This document shows, in pieces, positions 15,935-23,677 of a stretch of DNA of 52,630 nt (position 1 is its first letter; every line of letters starts with the position of its first letter). The position numbers and the translations under genes were made by a program. Under the pieces are notes generated by a model. It did not search any database and was not told where the DNA came from. It saw only the letters and a list, made by a program, of their open reading frames with translations. The DNA is from Pseudomonas japonica (GTDB lineage: Bacteria; Pseudomonadota; Gammaproteobacteria; Pseudomonadales; Pseudomonadaceae): positions 1 through 52,630 of the forward strand of contig NZ_FZOL01000035.1 in assembly GCF_900188455.1 (NCBI RefSeq), written 5' to 3'.

Positions 15935-18900
15935 TCAAGGCGCCGGGGCCGGTTCCTGGTCGTTGGTCACCCGCAGCAGGCCCCACAGGCCGGCGGTGTT
16001 GCCGTAGGCCGCGTAGTCGCGGAACAGGTAGTCGCCCGGTATCGCATTGATGCCCCCCGCACTCGGGTGCATGAAGCTGAAGTGCGCGGCCGGGAGCACG
16101 CTTTCATGGGCGCCGATGTACATCGACATCGGGTTCAGGCCGAAGCGCACCGAGCCCACGCCGGGGGCACCCATCGGGTAACCGCCGGTGTCGCTCTTCT
16201 CCGGCAGGAACGGGTTGGCCGACCAGACATGTCCGTCGAGCTGGAAGGTGGTGCCGCGACTGCCGCCCGTGGGCATCAGGATGTGGGTGCGGAACGGTTG
16301 CCCCGGTTTGACGTACAGCACCGGCGTCTGCGGATCGCCCCCCACCAGGGCATTGCTGTAGGCCATATGGGCGTTGGGCACGTCGCCGTAGCCCGCGCCA
16401 TCGGCATGACCGAACGGCGCATCCGGGGCCAGGCCGAAGCGATACCACAGCGGCTCGCTCCGGTAGTTGATGGCCATGCTGGAGTTGTCCTGCGGATCGG
16501 TCGGTACCCCCAGCCCTTCGGCCGCGATGCCTTCCACCGGACGCCCGTTGGCCCAGCGCAGGTTCAGGGCTTTCTGCCAGACCATCGCGAAGTCGCGGTA
16601 GCTGGTCTGCCCCGGCGCGCTGACCGTGGCGTTGACCTTGCGGGTGTCATCGACCCAGGTCGCGCCCAGCGGCAGGATGCTCATGGCGCCGCCCAGGCCT
16701 TTCTGCGGCTGTTTGATCACGTCCGCCGGGGTGAGGTTGAGCCCGCCGAACTCCACGGCCGTGGCATTGATGTTGTCCACGCTGCGGCCGAGCTGGGTGA
16801 CCGGCTTGCCTTCGCGTTCCAGGTGCCCGGCGTAGAACTGGTAGGTACGGCTCGGCCAGGCACCGCTGTTGCCGACCCGTGGCGGGACGGTCTGCAGCGG
16901 GTTGGCGCCGACGTTGACCCCGTCGGACTTGGTGATGTCGTACGCCAGCAACTGCGCGTGCAGGCCAACATGGCTGGACGGCCGGATCAGGTTGTTGCTG
17001 AAGGTGGTCGAGCCGTCGCTGCCGTTGCGATCGCGCTTGACCACGCCTTGCATCACCGCGGTCTGGGTCAGGTCGGGCATGACGCTCGGCAGGCGGTTTT
17101 CCAGGGTGACGTTGATGCAGTCGCCGGCGGCGGCGCGCAGCACCAGCGGTTCCACCGGCACGCCGGGCTTGAGCTTGCCGCTGACCGGGTCGAGATCCGC
17201 CTTGCGCACGTAGAGGATCGCGGTCGGGTCATGCAGCGGGCCGCTCTGCCCGCCGATGGTCATGGTCACGCCGTCCTCCGGATCGGTCACCGTGACCTGC
17301 GGGATGCTCACCGGCCGCGAGTTGAACACCAGGGTCCCGCCCGCCGGGTTCAGCGGCCCGCCCACATGCTGGCCGAGGCCGGCCGGATCGCCGAGGGTCA
17401 GCCCCAGCGGGTTGCCCAGGATGTCGTTGGCCAGTGCCGCGACCACTTCGTAGTTGCGCTGTACCGTCGGCCGGGTGCCGATGCCGTTGGGGTTGGCGCC
17501 GATCCGCGGGCAGGTGCCGTCGAAGGCCACGGTGTTGCGCATGCCGGCCGGCTTGGGATTGTTCGGCAAGGCGAACAGGTCCGCACGCTGCGCCGTGTAG
17601 TTGCGCATGACGCCCCAGATGCCGCTCCAGTAGCCTTCCAGCGATGCGTCCATCGAGTACAGGTAGTCACCGGTGGTGGCGGCCGAACTGGACAGCATCG
17701 AAACCGGCGCGATGAAGCCCATCTGCTCGGAAATCCCGATCATCTGCGAGGCCCGCCAGCCGGAGTTGGAGCTGTTGCCGAAGCCGGAGCCGCTCTGCAG
17801 CCACTTGACCCCGTGCAAGGTCACGTTGTGCTCCTCCTCATGGCCGCCGGCGTGCACCCGCAACCTCACGTTGTCCCCGGTGTAGGTGCGCAGCATGGGG
17901 GTGAAGGGATCGCCCGGCTCGGCGCCGCCACGGTTGATATGCGGTGGGAACAGGGTGGTGCCGCCGGTGGGGCCGACCGCGGAGGTGACCAGGTTCGGCG
18001 CCAGGTTCATCGCCGGGATGGCACGGTCGGTGCGGCTTTGCAGGGCATAGGCGAGGTCGCCGCCGAGGCCGTCCGCCTGCATGCCGCGCTTGCCGTCGGG
18101 GCCGACCTTGTTCGGGTCGTACACCCGCAGGGCCAGCGGCTCGTTGCGGTAATTGATCACGAACATGCCCGGATCATCCACCGAGATGGCCTGCGGGCAC
18201 GGCCGGCTCGGACAGCCCGGGACCTCGCCGCCCTGCACTTCGACGATGCCTTCGAGCAGGTTGCTGGCGTTGTTGCGCACCGGCGGGTTGATGGCGTAGC
18301 GGAAGCTGTCCGCGGTTGCCGGGAAGGATTGCGGGTTGGGCCGCCCGTCGGGCCCGGCGCCGACGTACACGCCGGCTTCATAGGCGTGCTGGAAGTCGCT
18401 GTATTCGAGGAAGAACTCGCGGAAGCTGTCGTTCTTGCCGTCGCCATCCAGGTCGCCGGTGGACACCACGGCTTGCCACGAGGTCGGCCCGCCGTCCTGG
18501 CGCGCGCCGCTGTACAGCGGCTCGCCGGTTTCGGCGTGGAACCAGGTGGAACCGGCCGGTTCGGCCAGCACCGTGGCATACAGGCCGATCTGCTGGTGGG
18601 TCGATGGGCCGAGGTGGTCGTGGGTGAAGATGGTGCCCAGGCCGCGGTCGATGCCCCTGACGTTCACCACCGGATCGACGAACCAGCGCTGCATGGCCGT
18701 CCGCGCCCCGACCCAGTCGGCCCGGCCGAACTGGCCGAAATACGGGTGACTGCGGGCTTTCGGGCAGGCTGGCGTGCCGTCCCGCGGGTCCGCCTCGGCG
18801 CACTGGTTGAAGGCGCGGATGGCATGGATGCGTTCCTGCACCGCACCGGGCGAAAGCACGCCGTCTTCGTAGTTCCAGCCGTTGGCCGAGCCGTCGGCGG

Positions 18901-21763
18901 CGGTCAGGTCCCACTTCGGCAGGTGGATGTGCTGGCCGATCACATCGGTCGGCGTGCGCACCTGGTAGTCGTCCATCTCGTAGGTGGCCGGCACCAGGTT
19001 GGTCTGCTGGTACTGCACGCAGTCGAAGGTGTTCATCCGCATCACCAGCGGCTCCGGCGGACGCTGCTTGGTGATCACCGGCCAGGCGTCCTCCCACAGG
19101 GCCAGGATGCGCGCCTGCGGGAAGTGGTAGCCGACCTTGTTGTAGACCGCGTCGAACTGGATGTTCGCCGCCTTGTACAGGCGCGGACGGTCAGCGGTGA
19201 AGGTGGACGAGCCAGTGAAGGACAGCCCGTCGAGGCGTTCGCCGCTGTTGAACTCGCCGCTGCCGGCGCTGCTGGTCAGGCGTTTCTGCCGATCGTCCAT
19301 GCACGGCTCGTAATACGGCGCGCCGGCGATCGGCAAGGCGCCATTGGTGCGGAAGTTGCGCGCGACGATCTGGCTGCCGGGCAGCAGGGCAAAGCTGGGG
19401 TGATCCTTTTTCGCGTGGAACGCCATGGCGGCCTGTTCGACCTCGGTGCCCTCCTCCGGCAGATACAGCGGTTTGGCCCGGGTCACTTCCTTGGAGAAGT
19501 CCAGGGACGTGGTCACGGTGTGCGCCTCGCCACCGGCGGAGAAGCCGTCCAGCGAATGCCGGCCCAGGCCACCGTCCCAACCACCGGACTGGGCCGGGTC
19601 GAGGTTGGCCCACAAGGCCTTGCCACTGGCTTTCAGCGCCTGCGCCGTGCTGGCATCGAGCATGTCCAGCGGCGGCGTCGGCGGACGTTGGCCGACCGAG
19701 GTTTCCATGCCGCCGATCCAGAACGGATAGCCCGGGTTCTTCAGGCTGCCGTCGGCGTTGCGGTTGGCTTCGCTGCGGTCCACCAGGGCCAGCGAGCCGA
19801 TCGCCCGGACGCCGCCGTCATGCCCGCCATCGTGGTCGTCATGCTCCTCGTCATCATCATCGTCGTCTTCGGCGAGCAGGGTTTCCCTCACCTTGGGCAC
19901 CACCGCCACCTTGCCGGGCATCGGCGGCATGGCCTTGCCGGGCAGGGGCACGACGGCGGGTATCGGCGTGCCGGCGACGATTTCACCATCGGGCAAGGCC
20001 CGCGCGCCCGCGGCCGGCTTGCCGCTGCGCAGGGCGAACGGCTCGCTGTGATAGCCATCGCTGCCCTGCTGGGAAACCTCCAGGCGGGTGCCTTCCTCGA
20101 ACACGTCATGCACCCGCCACATGGACCACATGCCCTGGGCGAAGTGCGGGTAGAAATGGCAGTGATAGATCGCGTCGCCGGCCACCCGGTTGCGGTTGCC
20201 CGAACCGCCGTTGGCGATCTCGTAGGTGTAGCCGGCCCCCGGACCTATGCCCTGGGCGTCGACGTAGTCGGAGTTGTCATCGTTGGGGTTGAACAGCCAC
20301 TGGTGACCATGCAGGTGGAAGATGTGCTGCTCATGGCCGTTGTGGGTATTGCGGAACTTGACGAAGTCGCCGATGTAGCTGTGGTTGACGTTCGACGGCT
20401 CCGACGGGTACAGCGCCATGCTCGCCTTGACCCCGATCTGGTCGGCGCGGGGCACCTCGCCAGGGCGGATGTTCTCCAGCCCGGCGTTGGCCGGTACGTC
20501 CACCAGCATCGCCACATCGCCGACGGTGTGGGAACTGAGGAAGAACTCCTCGTAGGCGCAGGACAGGCAGTCGTGCATCGGGCCCACGCCCAGGCGGTTG
20601 GCGATCACCTCGGCGCCCATGCCGCCCGAGCCGTAGTTGATCATGAACGAGTCGCGGGTCGGCTCCAGCACGTGGCTCATCACCGGGTCTGCCCAGTAGC
20701 CGGGAAAGGCCTGGGTGGCAGCGGTTTCATCCTGGAACTGCGAGGCGAAGTCGCGGAACGGTTCGAGCCGGTTGGGCAGCGCCGGGTTGCGCTTGCCTAT
20801 GGACTCCAGCGGGTAGGTCGAGGCCGGGAAGCTGCCGTCGGCGTTGCTGCCCATCACGATGGCATCGCTTTCACTGGAGATGATTTCATTGCCATCGACC
20901 ATGTTGATGATCGGCGTGCCGGCCTTGCCCTCGCCGAGCCACGGCTCGCGCTGCGGGTAGCGGGCCTGGTAGTCGATGATCGGCTGGCCGGCGGGGGTGC
21001 GGGCGCTGGACGCCAGGCGCATTTCTTCCTCGGTCACGGTATTGCGATAGCTGCGCCCGCCCTTGGGCATGACCACCACGGTGGCGAACAGCCCGTTGGC
21101 GACGTTGCCGGCATCGCCTTCGCCGCCGAAGGTCGCGCCCCGGCTGCTGGCGGCGAAGGCACCTTCGCGCTCGGCGTACAGGGTGTAGCTGCGGCTGGCC
21201 CCGGGGGCGATCAGGGTGTTGGGGTTGCGCCCGGTGTAGCTGGCGATGTCGTCGATGCTGTTGACCGCCTGCATGCCGTTGACCTGGAAGCCGACATGGC
21301 GGTCGGTCACCTGCTCGTCGACCTTGAAGTCATCGTCGCCGAAACCCTCTTCGCCCTCCTCGCCTTCCTCGCCCTCGTCGTCATGGTCGTGGCTGCCGGG
21401 ATTGGCCTGGTACGCCAGCAGGTTCTGCAGGTTGATGGTCAGGCAGTCGCCGGCGGCGACCCGCAGCACCAGGGGCCGCGGGCGCTTGTCGGGACGCAGC
21501 GAGACCTTGCCCGGCACCGCCGCGCCCCCCTGGGTGAGCGGGCGGTCATGCTCATCGACCACATCGCGCCGCAGGGCGAACAGCATGCCGTTGGCGTTCT
21601 GCGCCCCGAGGCGGTTGAACATCAGCGGCTGGTCCAGCGCCACGACGTTCGCCACCAGGTTGCGTTCGCAACGGGCGGCGGCCTGCGCCGTCTCGATGCC
21701 GAACAAGGGGGCGATCAGGAACATCAGGGGGAACAACCGATGAGCGTGGGGAATGCCGGTCAT
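15935..21763 (-). CDS. Giant multicopper oxidase, Mn(II)-oxidase (MnxG/McoA) type
   Basis: This 1942-residue exported protein (signal peptide ending TAQA) is built from many cupredoxin-like domains. Copper motifs visible: HLHGHQW at about 485-491 and HCHFYPHFAQGMW at about 536-548 (type 3/type 1 ligands), THDHLGPSTHQ at about 1050, and HAGGHEEEHNVTLHG near 1306. Two acidic/His tracts (near 127 and 640) could bind metal. Size and motif layout fit the Pseudomonas Mn(II) oxidases MnxG and McoA; I cannot decide between them. ATG 21763 follows GAGG by 9 nt; GTG at 21769 is an alternative. It is the first gene of an operon with copper chaperones, behind a sigma-54 promoter. Confidence 0.85.
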   Translation of the reverse strand: MTGIPHAHRLFPLMFLIAPLFGIETAQAAARCERNLVANVVALDQPLMFNRLGAQNANGMLFALRRDVVDEHDRPLTQGGAAVPGKVSLRPDKRPRPLVLRVAAGDCLTINLQNLLAYQANPGSHDHDDEGEEGEEGEEGFGDDDFKVDEQVTDRHVGFQVNGMQAVNSIDDIASYTGRNPNTLIAPGASRSYTLYAEREGAFAASSRGATFGGEGDAGNVANGLFATVVVMPKGGRSYRNTVTEEEMRLASSARTPAGQPIIDYQARYPQREPWLGEGKAGTPIINMVDGNEIISSESDAIVMGSNADGSFPASTYPLESIGKRNPALPNRLEPFRDFASQFQDETAATQAFPGYWADPVMSHVLEPTRDSFMINYGSGGMGAEVIANRLGVGPMHDCLSCAYEEFFLSSHTVGDVAMLVDVPANAGLENIRPGEVPRADQIGVKASMALYPSEPSNVNHSYIGDFVKFRNTHNGHEQHIFHLHGHQWLFNPNDDNSDYVDAQGIGPGAGYTYEIANGGSGNRNRVAGDAIYHCHFYPHFAQGMWSMWRVHDVFEEGTRLEVSQQGSDGYHSEPFALRSGKPAAGARALPDGEIVAGTPIPAVVPLPGKAMPPMPGKVAVVPKVRETLLAEDDDDDDEEHDDHDGGHDGGVRAIGSLALVDRSEANRNADGSLKNPGYPFWIGGMETSVGQRPPTPPLDMLDASTAQALKASGKALWANLDPAQSGGWDGGLGRHSLDGFSAGGEAHTVTTSLDFSKEVTRAKPLYLPEEGTEVEQAAMAFHAKKDHPSFALLPGSQIVARNFRTNGALPIAGAPYYEPCMDDRQKRLTSSAGSGEFNSGERLDGLSFTGSSTFTADRPRLYKAANIQFDAVYNKVGYHFPQARILALWEDAWPVITKQRPPEPLVMRMNTFDCVQYQQTNLVPATYEMDDYQVRTPTDVIGQHIHLPKWDLTAADGSANGWNYEDGVLSPGAVQERIHAIRAFNQCAEADPRDGTPACPKARSHPYFGQFGRADWVGARTAMQRWFVDPVVNVRGIDRGLGTIFTHDHLGPSTHQQIGLYATVLAEPAGSTWFHAETGEPLYSGARQDGGPTSWQAVVSTGDLDGDGKNDSFREFFLEYSDFQHAYEAGVYVGAGPDGRPNPQSFPATADSFRYAINPPVRNNASNLLEGIVEVQGGEVPGCPSRPCPQAISVDDPGMFVINYRNEPLALRVYDPNKVGPDGKRGMQADGLGGDLAYALQSRTDRAIPAMNLAPNLVTSAVGPTGGTTLFPPHINRGGAEPGDPFTPMLRTYTGDNVRLRVHAGGHEEEHNVTLHGVKWLQSGSGFGNSSNSGWRASQMIGISEQMGFIAPVSMLSSSAATTGDYLYSMDASLEGYWSGIWGVMRNYTAQRADLFALPNNPKPAGMRNTVAFDGTCPRIGANPNGIGTRPTVQRNYEVVAALANDILGNPLGLTLGDPAGLGQHVGGPLNPAGGTLVFNSRPVSIPQVTVTDPEDGVTMTIGGQSGPLHDPTAILYVRKADLDPVSGKLKPGVPVEPLVLRAAAGDCINVTLENRLPSVMPDLTQTAVMQGVVKRDRNGSDGSTTFSNNLIRPSSHVGLHAQLLAYDITKSDGVNVGANPLQTVPPRVGNSGAWPSRTYQFYAGHLEREGKPVTQLGRSVDNINATAVEFGGLNLTPADVIKQPQKGLGGAMSILPLGATWVDDTRKVNATVSAPGQTSYRDFAMVWQKALNLRWANGRPVEGIAAEGLGVPTDPQDNSSMAINYRSEPLWYRFGLAPDAPFGHADGAGYGDVPNAHMAYSNALVGGDPQTPVLYVKPGQPFRTHILMPTGGSRGTTFQLDGHVWSANPFLPEKSDTGGYPMGAPGVGSVRFGLNPMSMYIGAHESVLPAAHFSFMHPSAGGINAIPGDYLFRDYAAYGNTAGLWGLLRVTNDQEPAPAP

Positions 21764-21821
21764 GATCACGGGCCTCGCTGCTGGAGCTCATGGGGGAATG
21801 AATTCGCGCTAAAGCCTTTTG

Positions 21822-21837
21822 AGCAATCTGTGTGCCA
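21822..21837 (-). promoter_or_regulatory. Sigma-54 promoter of the multicopper oxidase operon
   Basis: The minus strand reads TGGCACACAGATTGCT, an almost perfect -24/-12 element with GG and GC 10 nt apart. The predicted transcription start is near 21811, giving a leader of about 48 nt. I recall that Mn oxidation in P. putida GB-1 needs a sigma-54-type activator (MnxR), which fits. Confidence 0.75.
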
Positions 21838-21885
21838 TGAATAATTTCGTTTGGTTTCAGATGGTTGAATCAGGTTCTGGAAAAG

Positions 21886-21903
21886 TTGGGGGAGATTCCC
21901 CAC
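21886..21903. promoter_or_regulatory. G4-N6-C4 palindrome, possible activator site
   Basis: TTGGGGGAGATTCCCCAC lies about 84 bp upstream of the predicted oxidase transcription start. It matches 15 of 18 positions of the element at 23064-23081. A further CCCC half-site follows at 21910-21913. The distance suits a sigma-54 activator. Confidence 0.45.
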
Positions 21904-21931
21904 CCGTTTCCCCAGTTTGCGTGGTTGCTGG

Positions 21932-22371
21932 TGGTTGCCTGTCTTGAGGCTTTCGGCGCTCTCAAGATCGAGCGCCGCCCGCGCGGCGCATCGCGGTGCA
22001 TGTCGATGCTTTTCTAGCGCCCTTGAGATCGAGCGCCGCCCGCGCGGCGCTTCGCGAGCAAGCTCGCTCCCACAGTTTGTTGCAACGCGCCATGGCCTGT
22101 GGGATTTGGGTTGTCAGCCTTTGTTTTTTCGGCGATGTATCGCGGGGAGGCTGTTGTGTTCGACTCGGTATCGAGTCGAACGCACAAAGCGGTCAATGGC
22201 GGTCTATCAGACATAGGTTCGTTGCAACAAACTGTGGGAGCGAGCTTGCTCGCGAAGCGCCGTGCGGACGGCGCTCGATCTCAAGGGCGCTAGAGAAACA
22301 TCGACATGCACAAGCGATGCGCCGCGCGGGCGGCGCTCGATCTCAAGGGCACTGCAAGACTCAAGACAGGC
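21932..22371. repeat. Long-palindrome repeat, copy 2
   Basis: An imperfect inverted repeat of about 440 bp. It opens with GGTTGCCTGTCTTGAG and closes with CTCAAGACAGGCACC. The inner blocks GCGCCGCCCGCGCGGCGC and GAGCGAGCTTGCTCGC appear on both sides, and the centre is a hairpin with arms TTCGACTCG/CGAGTCGAA. No credible gene lies inside it. It separates the oxidase promoter region from the transglycosylase gene. Confidence 0.8.
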
Positions 22372-22392
22372 ACCATAAAGCCATAACGCGAT

Positions 22393-22414
22393 TCCCCCCC
22401 CCAAAGTCGGGGAA
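22393..22414. terminator. C/G palindrome after the transglycosylase gene
   Basis: TTCCCC ... CCCC-AAAGTC-GGGGAA lies just beyond the 3' end of the transglycosylase gene (which is transcribed leftward). It can form a short hairpin but has no T run. The C4-N6-G4 core resembles 10115-10130, so it may instead be a regulatory site. Confidence 0.3.
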
Positions 22415-22423
22415 CCCACCCCC

Positions 22424-23035
22424 TCACAACGGCGCATCCACCGCCAGCCCCTGCAGGCGCCGATACTGGCGCAGCACACTGGGCACATAACGCTGGGTCT
22501 CGGCGAACGGCGGCACCACTCCACCACGGCTGAGCACAGCCTGGGGACCGGCGTTGTAGGCGGCCACGGCGAGGGTGATGTCGTTGCCGAACAGGGTCAT
22601 CAGGCGCTTGAGGTAACGGGCGCCGCCCTGGATGTTGGCCTGGGGGTCGTAGACGTTGGTCACCCCCATTTCCCGCGCGGTGTCGGGCATCAGTTGCATC
22701 AGCCCACCCGCGCCCTTGGCCGAGGTGGCACCGGAGTCGTAGTTCGACTCCTGGCGGATCACCGCGTGAAGCAAGGCTTCCGGCAAGCGATTGGCCTCGG
22801 CCGCGGCGCGTACCAGCTCGGCATAGGGCTGGCCGGCGATCATCTGCGGTTGCGCCGCGGGCCCGGCCCGCACCACCTCGGCGTCGCGGATCACCCGCTC
22901 GTAATGACGCCCGGGACGGTGGACGTTGGACAGCACGTAGCTGCCGTTGGCATCCACCGACACGAACACATCGGCATGGCCGACGCCCGTCAGCAGCAGC
23001 CCGCCGAGCAGTGCGGCAGCAAGTTTGCGGTTCAT
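22424..23035 (-). CDS. Soluble lytic transglycosylase (SLT domain)
   Basis: This 203-residue exported protein has a signal ending near GHA, an N-terminal 'DVFVSVDANGSYVLSNVHR' domain (DUF4124-like), then the SLT domain. The domain shows catalytic Glu96 in IRQESNYDSGATSAKGAGGLMQLMP, YDPQANIQGGARYLKRLM and LAVAAYNAGP. It cleaves peptidoglycan locally; next to gspG-gspF it probably opens the wall for the secretion machine. GGGGGAGGCG precedes ATG 23035. It is divergent from gspG, with its own sigma-54 promoter. Confidence 0.9.
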   Translation of the reverse strand: MNRKLAAALLGGLLLTGVGHADVFVSVDANGSYVLSNVHRPGRHYERVIRDAEVVRAGPAAQPQMIAGQPYAELVRAAAEANRLPEALLHAVIRQESNYDSGATSAKGAGGLMQLMPDTAREMGVTNVYDPQANIQGGARYLKRLMTLFGNDITLAVAAYNAGPQAVLSRGGVVPPFAETQRYVPSVLRQYRRLQGLAVDAPL

Positions 23036-23063
23036 CTTCGCCTCCCCCGACCAGCCCCGGAAA

Positions 23064-23081
23064 TTGGGGGTAATGCCCCAC
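23064..23081. promoter_or_regulatory. G4-N6-C4 palindrome between the divergent sigma-54 promoters
   Basis: TTGGGGGTAATGCCCCAC lies about 123 bp upstream of the predicted gspG start and about 21 bp downstream of the predicted transglycosylase start. Near-identity with 21886-21903 suggests one activator binds both. A CCCC-N7-GGGG arrangement (23055-23069) overlaps it. Confidence 0.45.
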
Positions 23082-23104
23082 TGGGCGGTCGTGAACCTGC
23101 CTTA

Positions 23105-23120
23105 CGCAAGCAGCGTGCCG
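23105..23120 (-). promoter_or_regulatory. Sigma-54 promoter of the lytic transglycosylase gene
   Basis: The minus strand reads CGGCACGCTGCTTGCG: GGCACG-N4-TTGC intact, with the GG-to-GC spacing of 10 nt. The predicted start is near 23094, about 59 nt before the ATG. Confidence 0.65.
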
Positions 23121-23169
23121 CCGCGCCGAAGCCCGGCTGCCGCGGGCCATGGCGACAATCGCGGAGCCT

Positions 23170-23185
23170 GAGCACGGCGCTTGCA
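23170..23185 (+). promoter_or_regulatory. Candidate sigma-54 promoter of gspG-gspF
   Basis: GAGCACGGCGCTTGCA has the complete GCACG-N4-TTGCA part but AG instead of GG at -25/-24. The predicted start is near 23196 and the gspG ATG is at 23229. It is weaker than the oxidase promoter by sequence. Confidence 0.5.
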
Positions 23186-23228
23186 TGAGCCCTGCCGGCG
23201 ACTCCGCTATCGACTGTGTGAGGTCATC

Positions 23229-23663
23229 ATGAATCGGCATCCGTGTCATACCCCGCGCGCCCAGCGCGGGTTCACCCTGCTCGAACTGCTGGTGGTGCTG
23301 GTGGTGCTCGGGCTGCTGGCCGGCCTGGTCGCGCCGAAGTACTTCGCCCAACTGGGCCGCTCCGAAGCGAAAGTGGCCAAGGCGCAGATCGAGGGACTGG
23401 CCAAGGCGCTGGACCTGTATCGCCTGGAGGTCGGCCACTACCCCTCGACCGAACAGGGTCTGCAGGCGCTGGTGACGGCGCCCGCGGACGAAAACCGCTG
23501 GACGGGCCCCTACCTGCAGAAGCAACTGCCCCAGGATCCGTGGGGGCGCAACTACCTCTACCGCCAGCCCGGCGAACACGGCGAGTACGACCTGCTGTCC
23601 ATGGGCAAGGACGGTCAACCCGGCGGCGACGGCGAAAACGCCGAAGTCACCAGTTGGCAATAA
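23229..23663 (+). CDS. gspG: Major pseudopilin GspG
   Basis: This 144-residue protein has a prepilin site at RAQRG|FTLLELLVVLVVLGLLAGLVAPKYF, Glu at +5, and the full GspG pattern: LYRLEVGHYPSTEQGLQALV, GPYLQKQLPQDPWGRNYLYR and a Ca-site-like YDLLSMGKDGQPGGDGENAEV. The length and C-terminal motif are those of a true GspG, unlike the other three pseudopilins here, so this is probably the fibre subunit. The start at 23229 follows GAGG. It precedes gspF by 14 nt. Confidence 0.93.
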   Translation: MNRHPCHTPRAQRGFTLLELLVVLVVLGLLAGLVAPKYFAQLGRSEAKVAKAQIEGLAKALDLYRLEVGHYPSTEQGLQALVTAPADENRWTGPYLQKQLPQDPWGRNYLYRQPGEHGEYDLLSMGKDGQPGGDGENAEVTSWQ

Positions 23664-23677
23664 GCGGAGTCCGGCCC

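Noticed and set aside
15587..21844. A stop-free frame of more than 6 kb antisense to the multicopper oxidase gene
   Set aside because: The opposite strand encodes an oxidase with clear signal peptide and copper motifs; the antisense product is a low-complexity, Arg/Val/Gly/His-rich composition typical of GC-rich shadow frames.
21932..22371. Possible CRISPR-like array or small genes in the repeat-rich gap
   Set aside because: The repeats are inverted blocks, not evenly spaced direct repeats, and the short frames are fragments of the same palindrome seen in other copies.
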